A stretch of 64,000 bases of DNA, taken from assembly GCF_001722335.1 (NCBI RefSeq), contig NZ_MIHA01000002.1:310001-374000 (forward strand). Direction: 5' to 3'. Position numbers and translations under genes: made by a program. Origin of the DNA: Mycolicibacterium flavescens. GTDB lineage: Bacteria; Actinomycetota; Actinomycetes; Mycobacteriales; Mycobacteriaceae. Under the pieces are notes generated by a model, which was not told the DNA's origin, did not search any database, and saw only the letters and a list, made by a program, of their open reading frames with translations. The first letter of the stretch is position 1. Every line of letters begins with the position of its first letter. This document shows, piece after piece, positions 26,509 to 36,192 of the stretch.

Positions 26509-27675
26509 TTAGCGACCCGCGGCGCGGTAACCGGCCATCGCCTGCAGCGTCGGGCCGGCGGCACGGGCGGCGTGCACGGCGTAGGCCTCCTCGGTCAGCA
26601 ACGCATGCACCCGCGGGTCGCCGAAGCCACGGTCGATGCGGTCGCGCACGAAGGCCAACTCGACGACCTGCGCGGCGAACCGCTTCACGGCCTTGCGGCC
26701 GGTCGGCCCGCCCAGGCGGGAGGCGTAGGCCAGCGCCGCCTTGCGGCCCCGCAACGAGCCCAGCCAGGTCGCCTCGTTCGGCGTCACCAACCCGGCTTCG
26801 AGCATGCCCGGGAGCTTCGCGGTCACGATCTTCTGCTCGCGGCGCCGGCTGTACACCCCGAGCCCGATCGCCAGCGCGAAGATCGGCATCATCCACAACA
26901 CGTAGATCCCGAGGTACCAGTCGACTCCCAGCAGTGACGAGCCGTTCCACAGCCCGTGCATCACGACCGCGGCCAGATAGCCGAGCGCGATGTGGACCGC
27001 CCTGGCCGCCTGCCCGCGCCGCTGCATCGCGAAGTAGACACCGATCGCGAAAAAGGTGGTGAACAGCGAGTGCGCGAACGGCGCCATGATCAGCCGCAGC
27101 GCCGCGGTCATCAGCGAATCGCTCAGCGACTCGCCGCTGGAGATGTAGAGGATGTCCTCCAGCCACGCGAACCCGGCGCCGACCAGCCCCGCGTAGACCA
27201 GGCAGTCGGTCAGCGAGTTGAGCTCGTTGCGTCGCCTGCCGGTCATCATCAGCAGCAGGAACGCGCCCTTGGCGGCTTCCTCGATGACCGGGGCGGCCAC
27301 CGCCACCGACACCCAGCTGACCTCGTCGGACTCGCCGGCAACGATCAGCGACTCGACGAACAGGCCGACGATGACCGACAGCACGACCGCGACCGACGCG
27401 CCCCATAAAAACGCGAAGAGGAGGAGCCGCGGCGGTTCGGGCTCCCAGCGGTCGAGCCAGATGTAGGCCAGCGCCACGACGAGCATCGCCACGCTCGACA
27501 GGACGAACCCGATCGCGGTGCCGACCGGGTTGAGCGCGGTCAACCCGACGATGATCAGTCCGACCACGGTGGCCATCACGATGAGCGCCGCCAGCGGCGC
27601 TCCGGCCGCGCGGACCTTACGCTGGAACGGCGGTGCGGACAGCCACGGCTGCTGGGGTGCGCCGGGGTGTGACAC
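26509..27675 (-). CDS. PrsW family intramembrane metalloprotease
   Basis: Membrane peptidase-family protein of 388 residues. About eight to nine hydrophobic helices are present. The PrsW zinc-site motifs are seen: EE in VIEEAAKGAFLLL, His in PFAHSLFTTFFAIGVYF, and His in VVMHGLWNGSSLLG. PrsW relatives cleave anti-sigma factors in Bacillus, but mycobacterial substrates are not known to me. The C-terminal third (from about residue 285) is cytoplasmic and basic. The GTG at 27675 opens a Pro/Gln-rich cytoplasmic segment. It is divergent from rpsA. Confidence 0.85.
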   Translation of the reverse strand: MSHPGAPQQPWLSAPPFQRKVRAAGAPLAALIVMATVVGLIIVGLTALNPVGTAIGFVLSSVAMLVVALAYIWLDRWEPEPPRLLLFAFLWGASVAVVLSVIVGLFVESLIVAGESDEVSWVSVAVAAPVIEEAAKGAFLLLMMTGRRRNELNSLTDCLVYAGLVGAGFAWLEDILYISSGESLSDSLMTAALRLIMAPFAHSLFTTFFAIGVYFAMQRRGQAARAVHIALGYLAAVVMHGLWNGSSLLGVDWYLGIYVLWMMPIFALAIGLGVYSRRREQKIVTAKLPGMLEAGLVTPNEATWLGSLRGRKAALAYASRLGGPTGRKAVKRFAAQVVELAFVRDRIDRGFGDPRVHALLTEEAYAVHAARAAGPTLQAMAGYRAAGR

Positions 27676-27707
27676 GCAAGCAGACTAGCGGCCTGGGGAG
27701 ACCGGGT

Positions 27708-27737
27708 TTGTCCAGCATGTGCCCCGTCGAGTAACCT
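27708..27737 (+). promoter_or_regulatory. Candidate rpsA promoter
   Basis: TTGTCC (27708-27713) and TAACCT (27732-27737) are 18 bases apart, and the -10 fits mycobacterial TANNNT. The start would be near 27745, leaving a leader of roughly 93 bases before the rpsA ATG. S1 genes are commonly autoregulated through their leader, so the length is reasonable. Confidence 0.4.
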
Positions 27738-27837
27738 CTACGGGTACCTGTCTGTGGTTTTTGCATTCTTCTGCGGCGGGTATCACCAATAACAAGTCCC
27801 GTCCCTACGATGAAACCTGTCCGGAGCAACCCAACAT

Positions 27838-29280
27838 ATGCCAAGTCCCTCCGTCACCTCGCCGCAAGTAGCCGTCAACGACATCGGCTCGGCTGAGGAC
27901 TTTCTCGCCGCCATCGACAAGACCATCAAGTACTTCAACGATGGCGACATCGTCGAAGGGACCATCGTCAAGGTTGACCGTGACGAGGTCCTGCTCGACA
28001 TCGGCTACAAGACCGAAGGCGTCATCCCGTCCCGGGAGTTGTCCATCAAGCACGACGTCGACCCCAATGAGGTCGTTTCCGTGGGCGATGAGGTCGAAGC
28101 CCTGGTCCTCACCAAGGAGGACAAGGAAGGCCGCCTGATCCTGTCCAAGAAGCGCGCACAGTACGAGCGCGCCTGGGGCACCATCGAAGAGCTCAAGGAG
28201 AAGGACGAGGCCGTCAAGGGCACCGTCATCGAGGTCGTCAAGGGCGGCCTGATCCTCGACATCGGCCTGCGCGGCTTCCTGCCCGCGTCGCTGGTCGAGA
28301 TGCGTCGCGTCCGCGATCTGCAGCCGTACATCGGCAAGGAGATCGAGGCCAAGATCATCGAGCTCGACAAGAACCGCAACAACGTGGTGCTGTCGCGTCG
28401 CGCCTGGCTGGAGCAGACCCAGTCCGAGGTGCGCAGCGAGTTCCTCAACCAGCTGCAGAAGGGCGCCATCCGCAAGGGTGTCGTGTCCTCGATCGTCAAC
28501 TTCGGCGCGTTCGTCGATCTCGGCGGTGTCGACGGCCTGGTGCACGTCTCCGAGCTGTCCTGGAAGCACATCGACCATCCGTCCGAGGTCGTCCAGGTGG
28601 GCGACGAGGTCACCGTCGAGGTGCTCGACGTCGACATGGACCGCGAGCGGGTTTCGTTGTCGCTCAAGGCGACTCAGGAAGACCCGTGGCGCCACTTCGC
28701 CCGCACCCACGCGATCGGGCAGATCGTGCCGGGCAAGGTCACCAAGCTGGTGCCGTTCGGCGCGTTCGTGCGCGTCGAGGAGGGCATCGAGGGCCTGGTG
28801 CACATCTCGGAGCTGTCCGAGCGGCACGTCGAGGTACCGGACCAGGTGGTCCAGGTCGGGGACGACGCGATGGTCAAGGTCATCGACATCGACCTGGAAC
28901 GTCGCCGGATCTCGCTGAGCCTCAAGCAGGCCAACGAGGACTACACCGAGGAGTTCGACCCGTCGAAGTACGGCATGGCCGACAGCTACGACGACCAGGG
29001 CAACTACATCTTCCCCGAGGGCTTCGACGCCGAGACCAACGAATGGCTCGAAGGCTTCGAGAAGCAGCGTGAAGAGTGGGAGTCCCGCTACGCCGAGGCC
29101 GAGCGCCGGCACAAGATGCACACCGCGCAGATGGAGAAGTTCGCCGCTGCCGAGGCCGAGGCGGCCAGCCGCCCGGCGAGCAACGGCACCTCGCGCGGCG
29201 ACGAGCCGTCGGGTGGCGGGTCGCTGGCCAGCGACGCCCAGTTGGCGGCGCTGCGCGAGAAGCTCGCAGGCAACGCGTAG
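27838..29280 (+). CDS. rpsA: 30S ribosomal protein S1
   Basis: Ribosomal protein S1, 480 residues, helps mRNA bind the 30S subunit. Four S1 RNA-binding repeats can be seen: near residues 35-105 (GDIVEGTIVKVDRDEVLLDIGYK), 120-190, 205-280 (GVVSSIVNFGAFVDLGGVDGLVHVSELSW, outlined) and 290-365, the last two being closest to consensus. The C-terminus is acidic and Ala/Ser-rich, as in actinobacteria. ATG at 27838. A strong terminator follows directly. Essential housekeeping gene, orthologue of Rv1630. Confidence 0.97.
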   Translation: MPSPSVTSPQVAVNDIGSAEDFLAAIDKTIKYFNDGDIVEGTIVKVDRDEVLLDIGYKTEGVIPSRELSIKHDVDPNEVVSVGDEVEALVLTKEDKEGRLILSKKRAQYERAWGTIEELKEKDEAVKGTVIEVVKGGLILDIGLRGFLPASLVEMRRVRDLQPYIGKEIEAKIIELDKNRNNVVLSRRAWLEQTQSEVRSEFLNQLQKGAIRKGVVSSIVNFGAFVDLGGVDGLVHVSELSWKHIDHPSEVVQVGDEVTVEVLDVDMDRERVSLSLKATQEDPWRHFARTHAIGQIVPGKVTKLVPFGAFVRVEEGIEGLVHISELSERHVEVPDQVVQVGDDAMVKVIDIDLERRRISLSLKQANEDYTEEFDPSKYGMADSYDDQGNYIFPEGFDAETNEWLEGFEKQREEWESRYAEAERRHKMHTAQMEKFAAAEAEAASRPASNGTSRGDEPSGGGSLASDAQLAALREKLAGNA

Positions 29281-29300
29281 TCCACAGCAGTATCGAGAAC

Positions 29301-29328
29301 GCCCCGGCTCGTCGAGCCGGGGCGTTTT
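29301..29328 (+). terminator. Rho-independent terminator after rpsA
   Basis: GCCCCGGCTC (29301-29310) pairs perfectly with GAGCCGGGGC (29314-29323) around a GTC loop, followed by GTTTTT. It begins 20 bases after the rpsA stop and is the clearest intrinsic terminator in the window. Confidence 0.93.
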
Positions 29329-29427
29329 TCGTCGTTTACGACCGAAACTGAGCTTGTGTGCGAGAAACCCGCCGGATATCGGACAAAAGTTCAGTTTCGA
29401 CGGCCCGACATGTGCACACATCGCTTT

Positions 29428-29457
29428 TTGACAATGATTTTCATTAACTGGTCTACT
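29428..29457 (+). promoter_or_regulatory. Zur-type box inside the promoter of the zinc chaperone gene
   Basis: AATGA-TTT-TCATT (29433-29445) is a perfect AT-rich palindrome of the mycobacterial Zur (FurB) type. It lies in the spacer of TTGACA (29428-29433) and TCTACT (29452-29457). The -10 ends 7 bases before the ATG at 29465 and no ribosome site is present, so the mRNA is probably leaderless and repressed when zinc is plentiful. Regulator assignment is inferred from sequence and from the gene product. Confidence 0.65.
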
Positions 29458-29464
29458 CACCGGC

Positions 29465-30655
29465 ATGAAACGAGTCGTAACCCTGCTTTCTGTCGCGCTG
29501 CTGGCCGCCGCGTGCGGTACCACCGAGACGACCGAGGCGGCGGTGCCGGTCGAGCGGGGATCGGCGACCCCACGGCTGGCGCTCAGCTATGACGGCGGCA
29601 TCCTCGTCGTGGACGCCGCGACGCTGGCGCCCGTCGCCGACATTCCGGTCGAGGGCTTCGTCCGACTCAACTCGGCCGCCAACGGCCGCCACGTGCTGGT
29701 CTCGCAGACCGATGGCTTCGCGGTGCTCGACATGGGCACCTGGAGCGACGAACACGGCGACCACGCCCATCACTACACCGCGACGCCGCGTCTGACCGAC
29801 ATGCGGTTCGGTGGCGCCCAGCCCGGCCACGTCGTCGCCCACGACCAGAAGCTCACATTGTTCAGCGACGGCACCGGCACGGTCGACGTCGTGGACCCCG
29901 AAGCGCTGCTTGACGGTGAATCCGAGCCGCTCGCGTCGCTGACCCGCGAACCGCACCACGGGGTCGCGGTCGCCCGGGCCGACGGATCCATCGTCGTCAG
30001 CGTCGGCGACGAGGAGACGCGCTCCGGGCTGGCGATCCTCGACGCGTCGGGCCGACCGGTCGCCGCCAACGGCGAATGCCCCGGCCTGCACGGTGAGGCC
30101 GCCGCCGCCAACGGTGTCCTCACCTTCGGGTGCGAGGACGGGATGCTGATCGTGCGGGGCAACGACATCCGCAAGGTCGCGAGTCCCGACGCCTACGGAC
30201 GCATCGGGAACCAGGCCGGCAGCGCCCGGTCTACCGTCGTGCTCGGCGACTACAAGACCGATCCTGACGCGGAACTCGAACGGCCGCAACGGTTCACGCT
30301 CACAGACACAACAACCGCCACGATCCGTGTGGTGCCGATCGACGCGAGCTACACCTTCCGCTCGCTGGATCGCGGACCGGCGGGGGAGGCCGTGCTGCTC
30401 GGCACCGACGGCGCCCTGCACGTGTACGACGCCGTCACCGCACAGCGGATCGCGCACCACCGGGTGATCGGCGCCTGGACCGAACCCGACGACTGGCAGG
30501 ACCCGATGCCGAATCTGCACGTGCAGGACGACGTCGCCTACATCAGCGCTCCGGCCGAACGTCGGCTGGTCGCCGTCGACCTGGCCTCCGGCGCGGTGGT
30601 CGCCGATACACGTCTGGAGCAGACCACGATCGAGCTCACCGGTGTGGCGGGCTGA
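29465..30655 (+). CDS. aztD: AztD-like zinc metallochaperone lipoprotein
   Basis: A 396-residue exported protein. The signal ends in a lipobox-like LLAAAC (Cys17). The rest has WD40/YVTN-like beta repeats (ILVVDAATLAPVADIPVEGFV, AVLDMGTWSDEHGD, LHVYDAVTAQRIAHHRVIG), the architecture of AztD, which hands zinc to the AztC binding protein of a zinc ABC importer. The cluster EHGDHAHH (residues 96-103) is an obvious zinc-binding loop. The transporter genes are not adjacent, so it must work with one encoded elsewhere. The Zur-type box in its promoter supports the zinc role. Confidence 0.8.
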   Translation: MKRVVTLLSVALLAAACGTTETTEAAVPVERGSATPRLALSYDGGILVVDAATLAPVADIPVEGFVRLNSAANGRHVLVSQTDGFAVLDMGTWSDEHGDHAHHYTATPRLTDMRFGGAQPGHVVAHDQKLTLFSDGTGTVDVVDPEALLDGESEPLASLTREPHHGVAVARADGSIVVSVGDEETRSGLAILDASGRPVAANGECPGLHGEAAAANGVLTFGCEDGMLIVRGNDIRKVASPDAYGRIGNQAGSARSTVVLGDYKTDPDAELERPQRFTLTDTTTATIRVVPIDASYTFRSLDRGPAGEAVLLGTDGALHVYDAVTAQRIAHHRVIGAWTEPDDWQDPMPNLHVQDDVAYISAPAERRLVAVDLASGAVVADTRLEQTTIELTGVAG

Positions 30656-30684
30656 GCGCGATCCCGGCCTGACAGACTGGTGCG

Positions 30685-31905
30685 GTGCTGCGCATTGGCC
30701 TGTCCGGCGGTATCGGCGCCGGGAAATCGACCGTGTCATCGACCTTCAGTGAACTCGGCGGGATCGTCGTCGACGGGGATGTGATCGCCCGCGAGGTCGT
30801 CGAGCCCGGCACCGAGGGGTTGGCCAAGCTGGTCGACGCCTTCGGCCACGAGATCCTGCACGCCGGCGGGCCCGACGCGGGCTCGCTGAACCGTCCCGCG
30901 CTGGCCGCGATCGCGTTCAGCGACGAGGAGAAGCGCCAGACGCTCAACGGGATCGTGCACCCACTGGTCGCGCACCGGCGCTCGGAGCTGATCGCGGCGG
31001 CGGCCGACGATGCGGTGATCATCGAGGACATCCCGCTGCTCGTGGAGTCCGGTATGGCGCCGATGTTCCCGCTGGTGGTGATCGTGCACGCCGACGAGGA
31101 CGTCCGGGTGAAGCGGCTCATCGAGTACCGCGGATTCACCGAACAGGACGCCAGGGCGCGGATCGCCGCGCAGGCCACCGAGGAGCAGCGACGGGCCGTC
31201 GCCGATGTGTGGTTGGACAACTCGGGCAGCGCGGGTCAGCTGGTCGAGCAGGCCCGCGCGCTGTGGCACGAGCGCATCCAGCCGTTCGCCCACAATCTGC
31301 GCGAGAACCAGTGGGCGACGGCCGCGCCGACCCTGGTGCCCTACGACGACACGTGGCCCGAGCAGGCGCGGCGCGCCGTCGCGCGGCTCACCACCGCGTG
31401 CGGGCACCGCGCCGTACGCGTCGACCACATCGGTTCGACCGCGGTCCCCGGGATGGACGCCAAGGACATCATCGACATCCAGGTGACGGTCGATTCGCTC
31501 GAGGTGGCCGACGAGTTACGCGACGCGCTGACGTCGGCGGGCTATGTGCGTACGCCGTTCACCGCCGACGTCGCGAAACCCGACGCCCGCAGCACCGTGC
31601 CCGGATTCGACCACACCGGTGAAGCGCTGTGGGACAAGCGACTTCACTGTTCAGCCGATCCCGGCCGGCCGACGCACGTGCACGTACGGGTGGCCGGCCG
31701 GCCGAACCAGCAGTTCGCTCTGCTGTTCGTCGACTGGCTGCGCGCCAATCCCGGGGTGCGGGCCGACTACCTGGCGCTCAAGCGGCGGGTCGCCGCCGAG
31801 GGCCACGCCACCACCGGCGCGTACGCCGAGGCGAAGGAGCCGTGGTTCCTGGAGGCCTACCGGCGGGCCTGGGAGTGGGCCGATACGACGGGCTGGCGGC
31901 CGTAG
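30685..31905 (+). CDS. coaE: Dephospho-CoA kinase fused to a GrpB/UPF0157 domain
   Basis: Last enzyme of coenzyme A synthesis, phosphorylating dephospho-CoA with ATP. The kinase part (residues 1-200) has the P-loop GLSGGIGAGKSTV, the DGDVIAREV region, and IIEDIPLLVESGM. Residues about 215-400 form a GrpB/UPF0157 nucleotidyltransferase-like domain (VRVDHIGSTAVPGMDAKDIIDIQV). The same fusion is present in M. tuberculosis CoaE (Rv1631), where the second domain appears to aid folding. GTG at 30685 begins directly at the first beta strand. Confidence 0.95.
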   Translation: MLRIGLSGGIGAGKSTVSSTFSELGGIVVDGDVIAREVVEPGTEGLAKLVDAFGHEILHAGGPDAGSLNRPALAAIAFSDEEKRQTLNGIVHPLVAHRRSELIAAAADDAVIIEDIPLLVESGMAPMFPLVVIVHADEDVRVKRLIEYRGFTEQDARARIAAQATEEQRRAVADVWLDNSGSAGQLVEQARALWHERIQPFAHNLRENQWATAAPTLVPYDDTWPEQARRAVARLTTACGHRAVRVDHIGSTAVPGMDAKDIIDIQVTVDSLEVADELRDALTSAGYVRTPFTADVAKPDARSTVPGFDHTGEALWDKRLHCSADPGRPTHVHVRVAGRPNQQFALLFVDWLRANPGVRADYLALKRRVAAEGHATTGAYAEAKEPWFLEAYRRAWEWADTTGWRP

Positions 31906-31917
31906 CGAACGCGGTCG

Positions 31918-32478
31918 TCAGGCCGCGGGCGGGGCAGGCTCGACGGCCGGTGCGGGTGTGTCGGGTGCGGCGGGCGCCGTCCCGTCGATCGGGATGTCCA
32001 GCGGGGCGCCGCACTGCAGAACGCCGTAGAGGGGATCGTCCTTCGGGCGGAACAGCCGCGGCGCGATGAACTGGTCGGCCTTGGCCACGATCTGATCGTC
32101 GACCAGGATCTCGCAGTGCAGGTTGGACCCGTAGGGCCACTCGATGGAGATCTCCATGCCGGCCAGTTGCGGGTCGGCGAGCACCGCGTTCACCTCGAAC
32201 GTCTGGCCCGGCAGCAGGGTCGGGGTCGCGCTGTTGACGTTGTGGTCGTCCATCTTGTAGGCGACGACCGCGCCGCGAGACGTACCGTCGGCGCGCGCCC
32301 GGTAGATGACGTTGTGCAGCAGATCCGGCTCGGCGGGGGCCGGCGCCGCCTCGGTTCCGGTGTCGACGGGTTGGTCCACCGGCTGGGCCGACGCGGACGG
32401 GGGCACCAGCAGCGAGCCCGCGAGCAGGGCGCCCGCAGCGCCGACGGCTGCGTAGCGGGTCCGCGTGGTGGGCCTCAC
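31918..32478 (-). CDS. Exported protein of unknown function
   Basis: A 186-residue protein from the GTG at 32478, with a textbook signal peptide (RPTTRTRYAAVGAAGALLAG then VPPSASA, cleavage about residue 31). The mature protein begins Pro/Asp-rich, has a globular core with two Cys (SNLHCEILVD, GVLQCGAPLD) likely in a disulfide, and a Pro/Ala-rich tail. An ATG at 32532 would add 18 residues ahead of the signal. I do not recognise the family. It lies downstream of and co-directional with the DUF402 gene. Confidence 0.65.
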   Translation of the reverse strand: MRPTTRTRYAAVGAAGALLAGSLLVPPSASAQPVDQPVDTGTEAAPAPAEPDLLHNVIYRARADGTSRGAVVAYKMDDHNVNSATPTLLPGQTFEVNAVLADPQLAGMEISIEWPYGSNLHCEILVDDQIVAKADQFIAPRLFRPKDDPLYGVLQCGAPLDIPIDGTAPAAPDTPAPAVEPAPPAA

Positions 32479-32564
32479 GCGACCAGAGATTACCGCTCGA
32501 CGTGGCCAGGACAAATTCAGAGTCGTTGCCATCACGATCAAGATCGGCCGGCGTCGACGTTCCG

Positions 32565-33023
32565 TTACGCCCGGTTCGCTCGCCGGGAGTCGCGCCATGT
32601 CACCGGCATACCCAGCGTGGACAGCCACCGGTTCAGGTCGTAGTCGTGCCGGGACAGTCCGTCGATCGCGGTCACCGCGGTCTGCACGGCCCGTTCGGCC
32701 GTCTCCGGTGTCAGCAGGTTGTGGCGGACCGCGGTCAGCAGTTCGTCGACGTCGCAGAGCTCGGCTCCCGCACCGGTGCGGACCACCAGATCGAGGTAGT
32801 GATCCTCGGAGTGCCAGACCTTCTCGCCCGCGGTGTAGTCGCCGACGTCGAGGTAGTAGTCCTGATCGCGTTCGTGGCCGGGGTTGAAGTGGAACACCGT
32901 CGCCCGCAGCCGCAGCGACGGCAGCAGCCACGACTCCAGATAGTGGAACTGGGCCCGGCCGGGGGTCGGGCGCGCCATGTAGAGCCCCCACCGTTCGACG
33001 GTGTACACGTCGACCGCCCGCAC
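32565..33023 (-). CDS. DUF402 family protein (Rv1632c type); true start probably upstream at a non-standard codon
   Basis: DUF402 protein of 152 residues from the first canonical start, GTG 33023. Core features are WGLYMARPTPGRAQFHYLESW, VFHFNPGHERDQDYYLDVGDY and acidic YLDLVV. The family includes nucleoside-diphosphate phosphatases and FomD-like hydrolases, but the activity here is unknown. In frame, 22 codons upstream of the GTG read HAPKHETFDLHARTNTDPKG, which looks like the genuine conserved N-terminus. The expected ATG is replaced by ATC at 33087-33089, and a stop lies shortly beyond. So translation may start at AUC, or the N-terminus may be lost. Confidence 0.8.
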   Translation of the reverse strand: MRAVDVYTVERWGLYMARPTPGRAQFHYLESWLLPSLRLRATVFHFNPGHERDQDYYLDVGDYTAGEKVWHSEDHYLDLVVRTGAGAELCDVDELLTAVRHNLLTPETAERAVQTAVTAIDGLSRHDYDLNRWLSTLGMPVTWRDSRRANRA

Positions 33024-33140
33024 GATGCCCTTGGGATCGGTGTTGGTGCGGGCGTGCAGGTCGAAGGTCTCGTGTTTGGGAGCGTGGATGAGCCAAGGAT
33101 AAGGCCCGCGTCACCACCGCGGCCGCGACGGGAATGAACT

Positions 33141-33162
33141 TGTCGGTGGGCGCGCTTACCCT
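33141..33162 (+). promoter_or_regulatory. PafBC-type DNA-damage promoter of uvrB
   Basis: TGTCGGTG-N8-TACCCT is an exact match to TGTCRGTG-N8-TANNNT, the RecA-independent damage-inducible promoter of mycobacteria. The -10 ends 8 bases before the ATG at 33171, so transcription would begin about at the start codon. No ribosome site is seen, consistent with a leaderless mRNA. Confidence 0.78.
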
Positions 33163-33170
33163 GGTTGATT

Positions 33171-35321
<2,151 letters not shown>

Positions 35322-35327
35322 GCGGTC

Positions 35328-35342
35328 GGGACCTTCGGCCCT
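35328..35342 (+). promoter_or_regulatory. DosR (DevR) box upstream of the RafH-like gene
   Basis: GGGACCTTCGGCCCT fits the DosR core GGGACTTNNGGCCCT with one change. Its centre (35335) is 42 bases before the ATG at 35377. TACAAC at 35365-35370 can serve as a -10, putting the transcription start at or near that ATG. This is the standard activator position for DosR, which responds to hypoxia, NO and CO. Confidence 0.7.
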
Positions 35343-35376
35343 AGCCCTGGCCGGCAGCTTCGCGTACAACGAAAGT

Positions 35377-36159
35377 ATGAGTGGCAAAACGGATTTCGAG
35401 TCGTCAGTCAACGTCGAAGTGACGACGCGCGGTGACCTTCCCGGTGCGGACGAATATGCGCGGACCACCGTCGAGGAGCTGAGCCGGTTCGCGCATCGAC
35501 CGTTGTCGCATGCGCACGTCAAGCTCACCCGGCACGGGGACCCGGACCTGGAACGCCCGGTGATCGCGCAGGCCAACCTCGACGTGGACGGCCGGCTGGT
35601 GCGGGCCCAGGCGCAGGGCGACACCGCGCGCGAGGCGATCGACCGGCTCGGAGAGCGGCTGCGGCGCCAGCTCAAGCGTGCCGGCGACCTCGTGCAGGCG
35701 CGCCGGTCGGCGCGGGCCGCTCACGACGCCGGCGCCGCTCACCCGCCGACCCGGGCGCCGGTGGACCCGGCCGAGCGTCAGGTCGTGCGGCGCAAGTCGT
35801 TCACGCTCGCGCCGTGCACGGTCGACGAGGCGGCGGTCGAGATGGAGCTGCTCGACTACGACTTCCACCTCTTCACCGAGAAGCGCACCGGCATGGCCAG
35901 CGTCCTCTACAAGGACGGTCCGACCGGGTACCGGCTGGCCCAGGTCGAACCGGCCCCGGCGGAAGACCTCGCGCCGTTCGAGCTGCCGCTGACCGTCAGT
36001 TCTCAACCGCCGCCGTGTCACACGGTCGAGCAGGCCGCGGAGCGGATGGGTCTGCTGGGGCTGCCGTTCATGTTCTTCATCGATGCGGCCCAGGGTCGTG
36101 CCGCGGTGCTCTACCAGCGCTACGACGGTCACTATGGGCTCATCACACCCGGCGGTTGA
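35377..36159 (+). CDS. RafH/Rv0079-like ribosome hibernation factor
   Basis: A 260-residue ribosome-stabilising factor. The N-terminal HPF/S30AE domain (about residues 8-105) binds the 30S decoding region in homologues (FAHRPLSHAHVKLTRHG, ANLDVDGRLVRAQAQGDT). A linker is followed by two copies of the C-terminal HPF dimerisation unit: VRRKSFTLAPCTVDEAAVEM to RLAQVEP, and PPCHTVEQAAERMGLLGLPF to GLITPGG. This double C-terminal unit and the length match M. smegmatis RafH, a DosR-controlled factor, and the DosR box upstream supports the call. It lies 55 bases after uvrB with its own promoter. Confidence 0.82.
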   Translation: MSGKTDFESSVNVEVTTRGDLPGADEYARTTVEELSRFAHRPLSHAHVKLTRHGDPDLERPVIAQANLDVDGRLVRAQAQGDTAREAIDRLGERLRRQLKRAGDLVQARRSARAAHDAGAAHPPTRAPVDPAERQVVRRKSFTLAPCTVDEAAVEMELLDYDFHLFTEKRTGMASVLYKDGPTGYRLAQVEPAPAEDLAPFELPLTVSSQPPPCHTVEQAAERMGLLGLPFMFFIDAAQGRAAVLYQRYDGHYGLITPGG

Positions 36160-36192
36160 CCTCAACCGGGATTGAGCTTCTAGCCTGACCCG

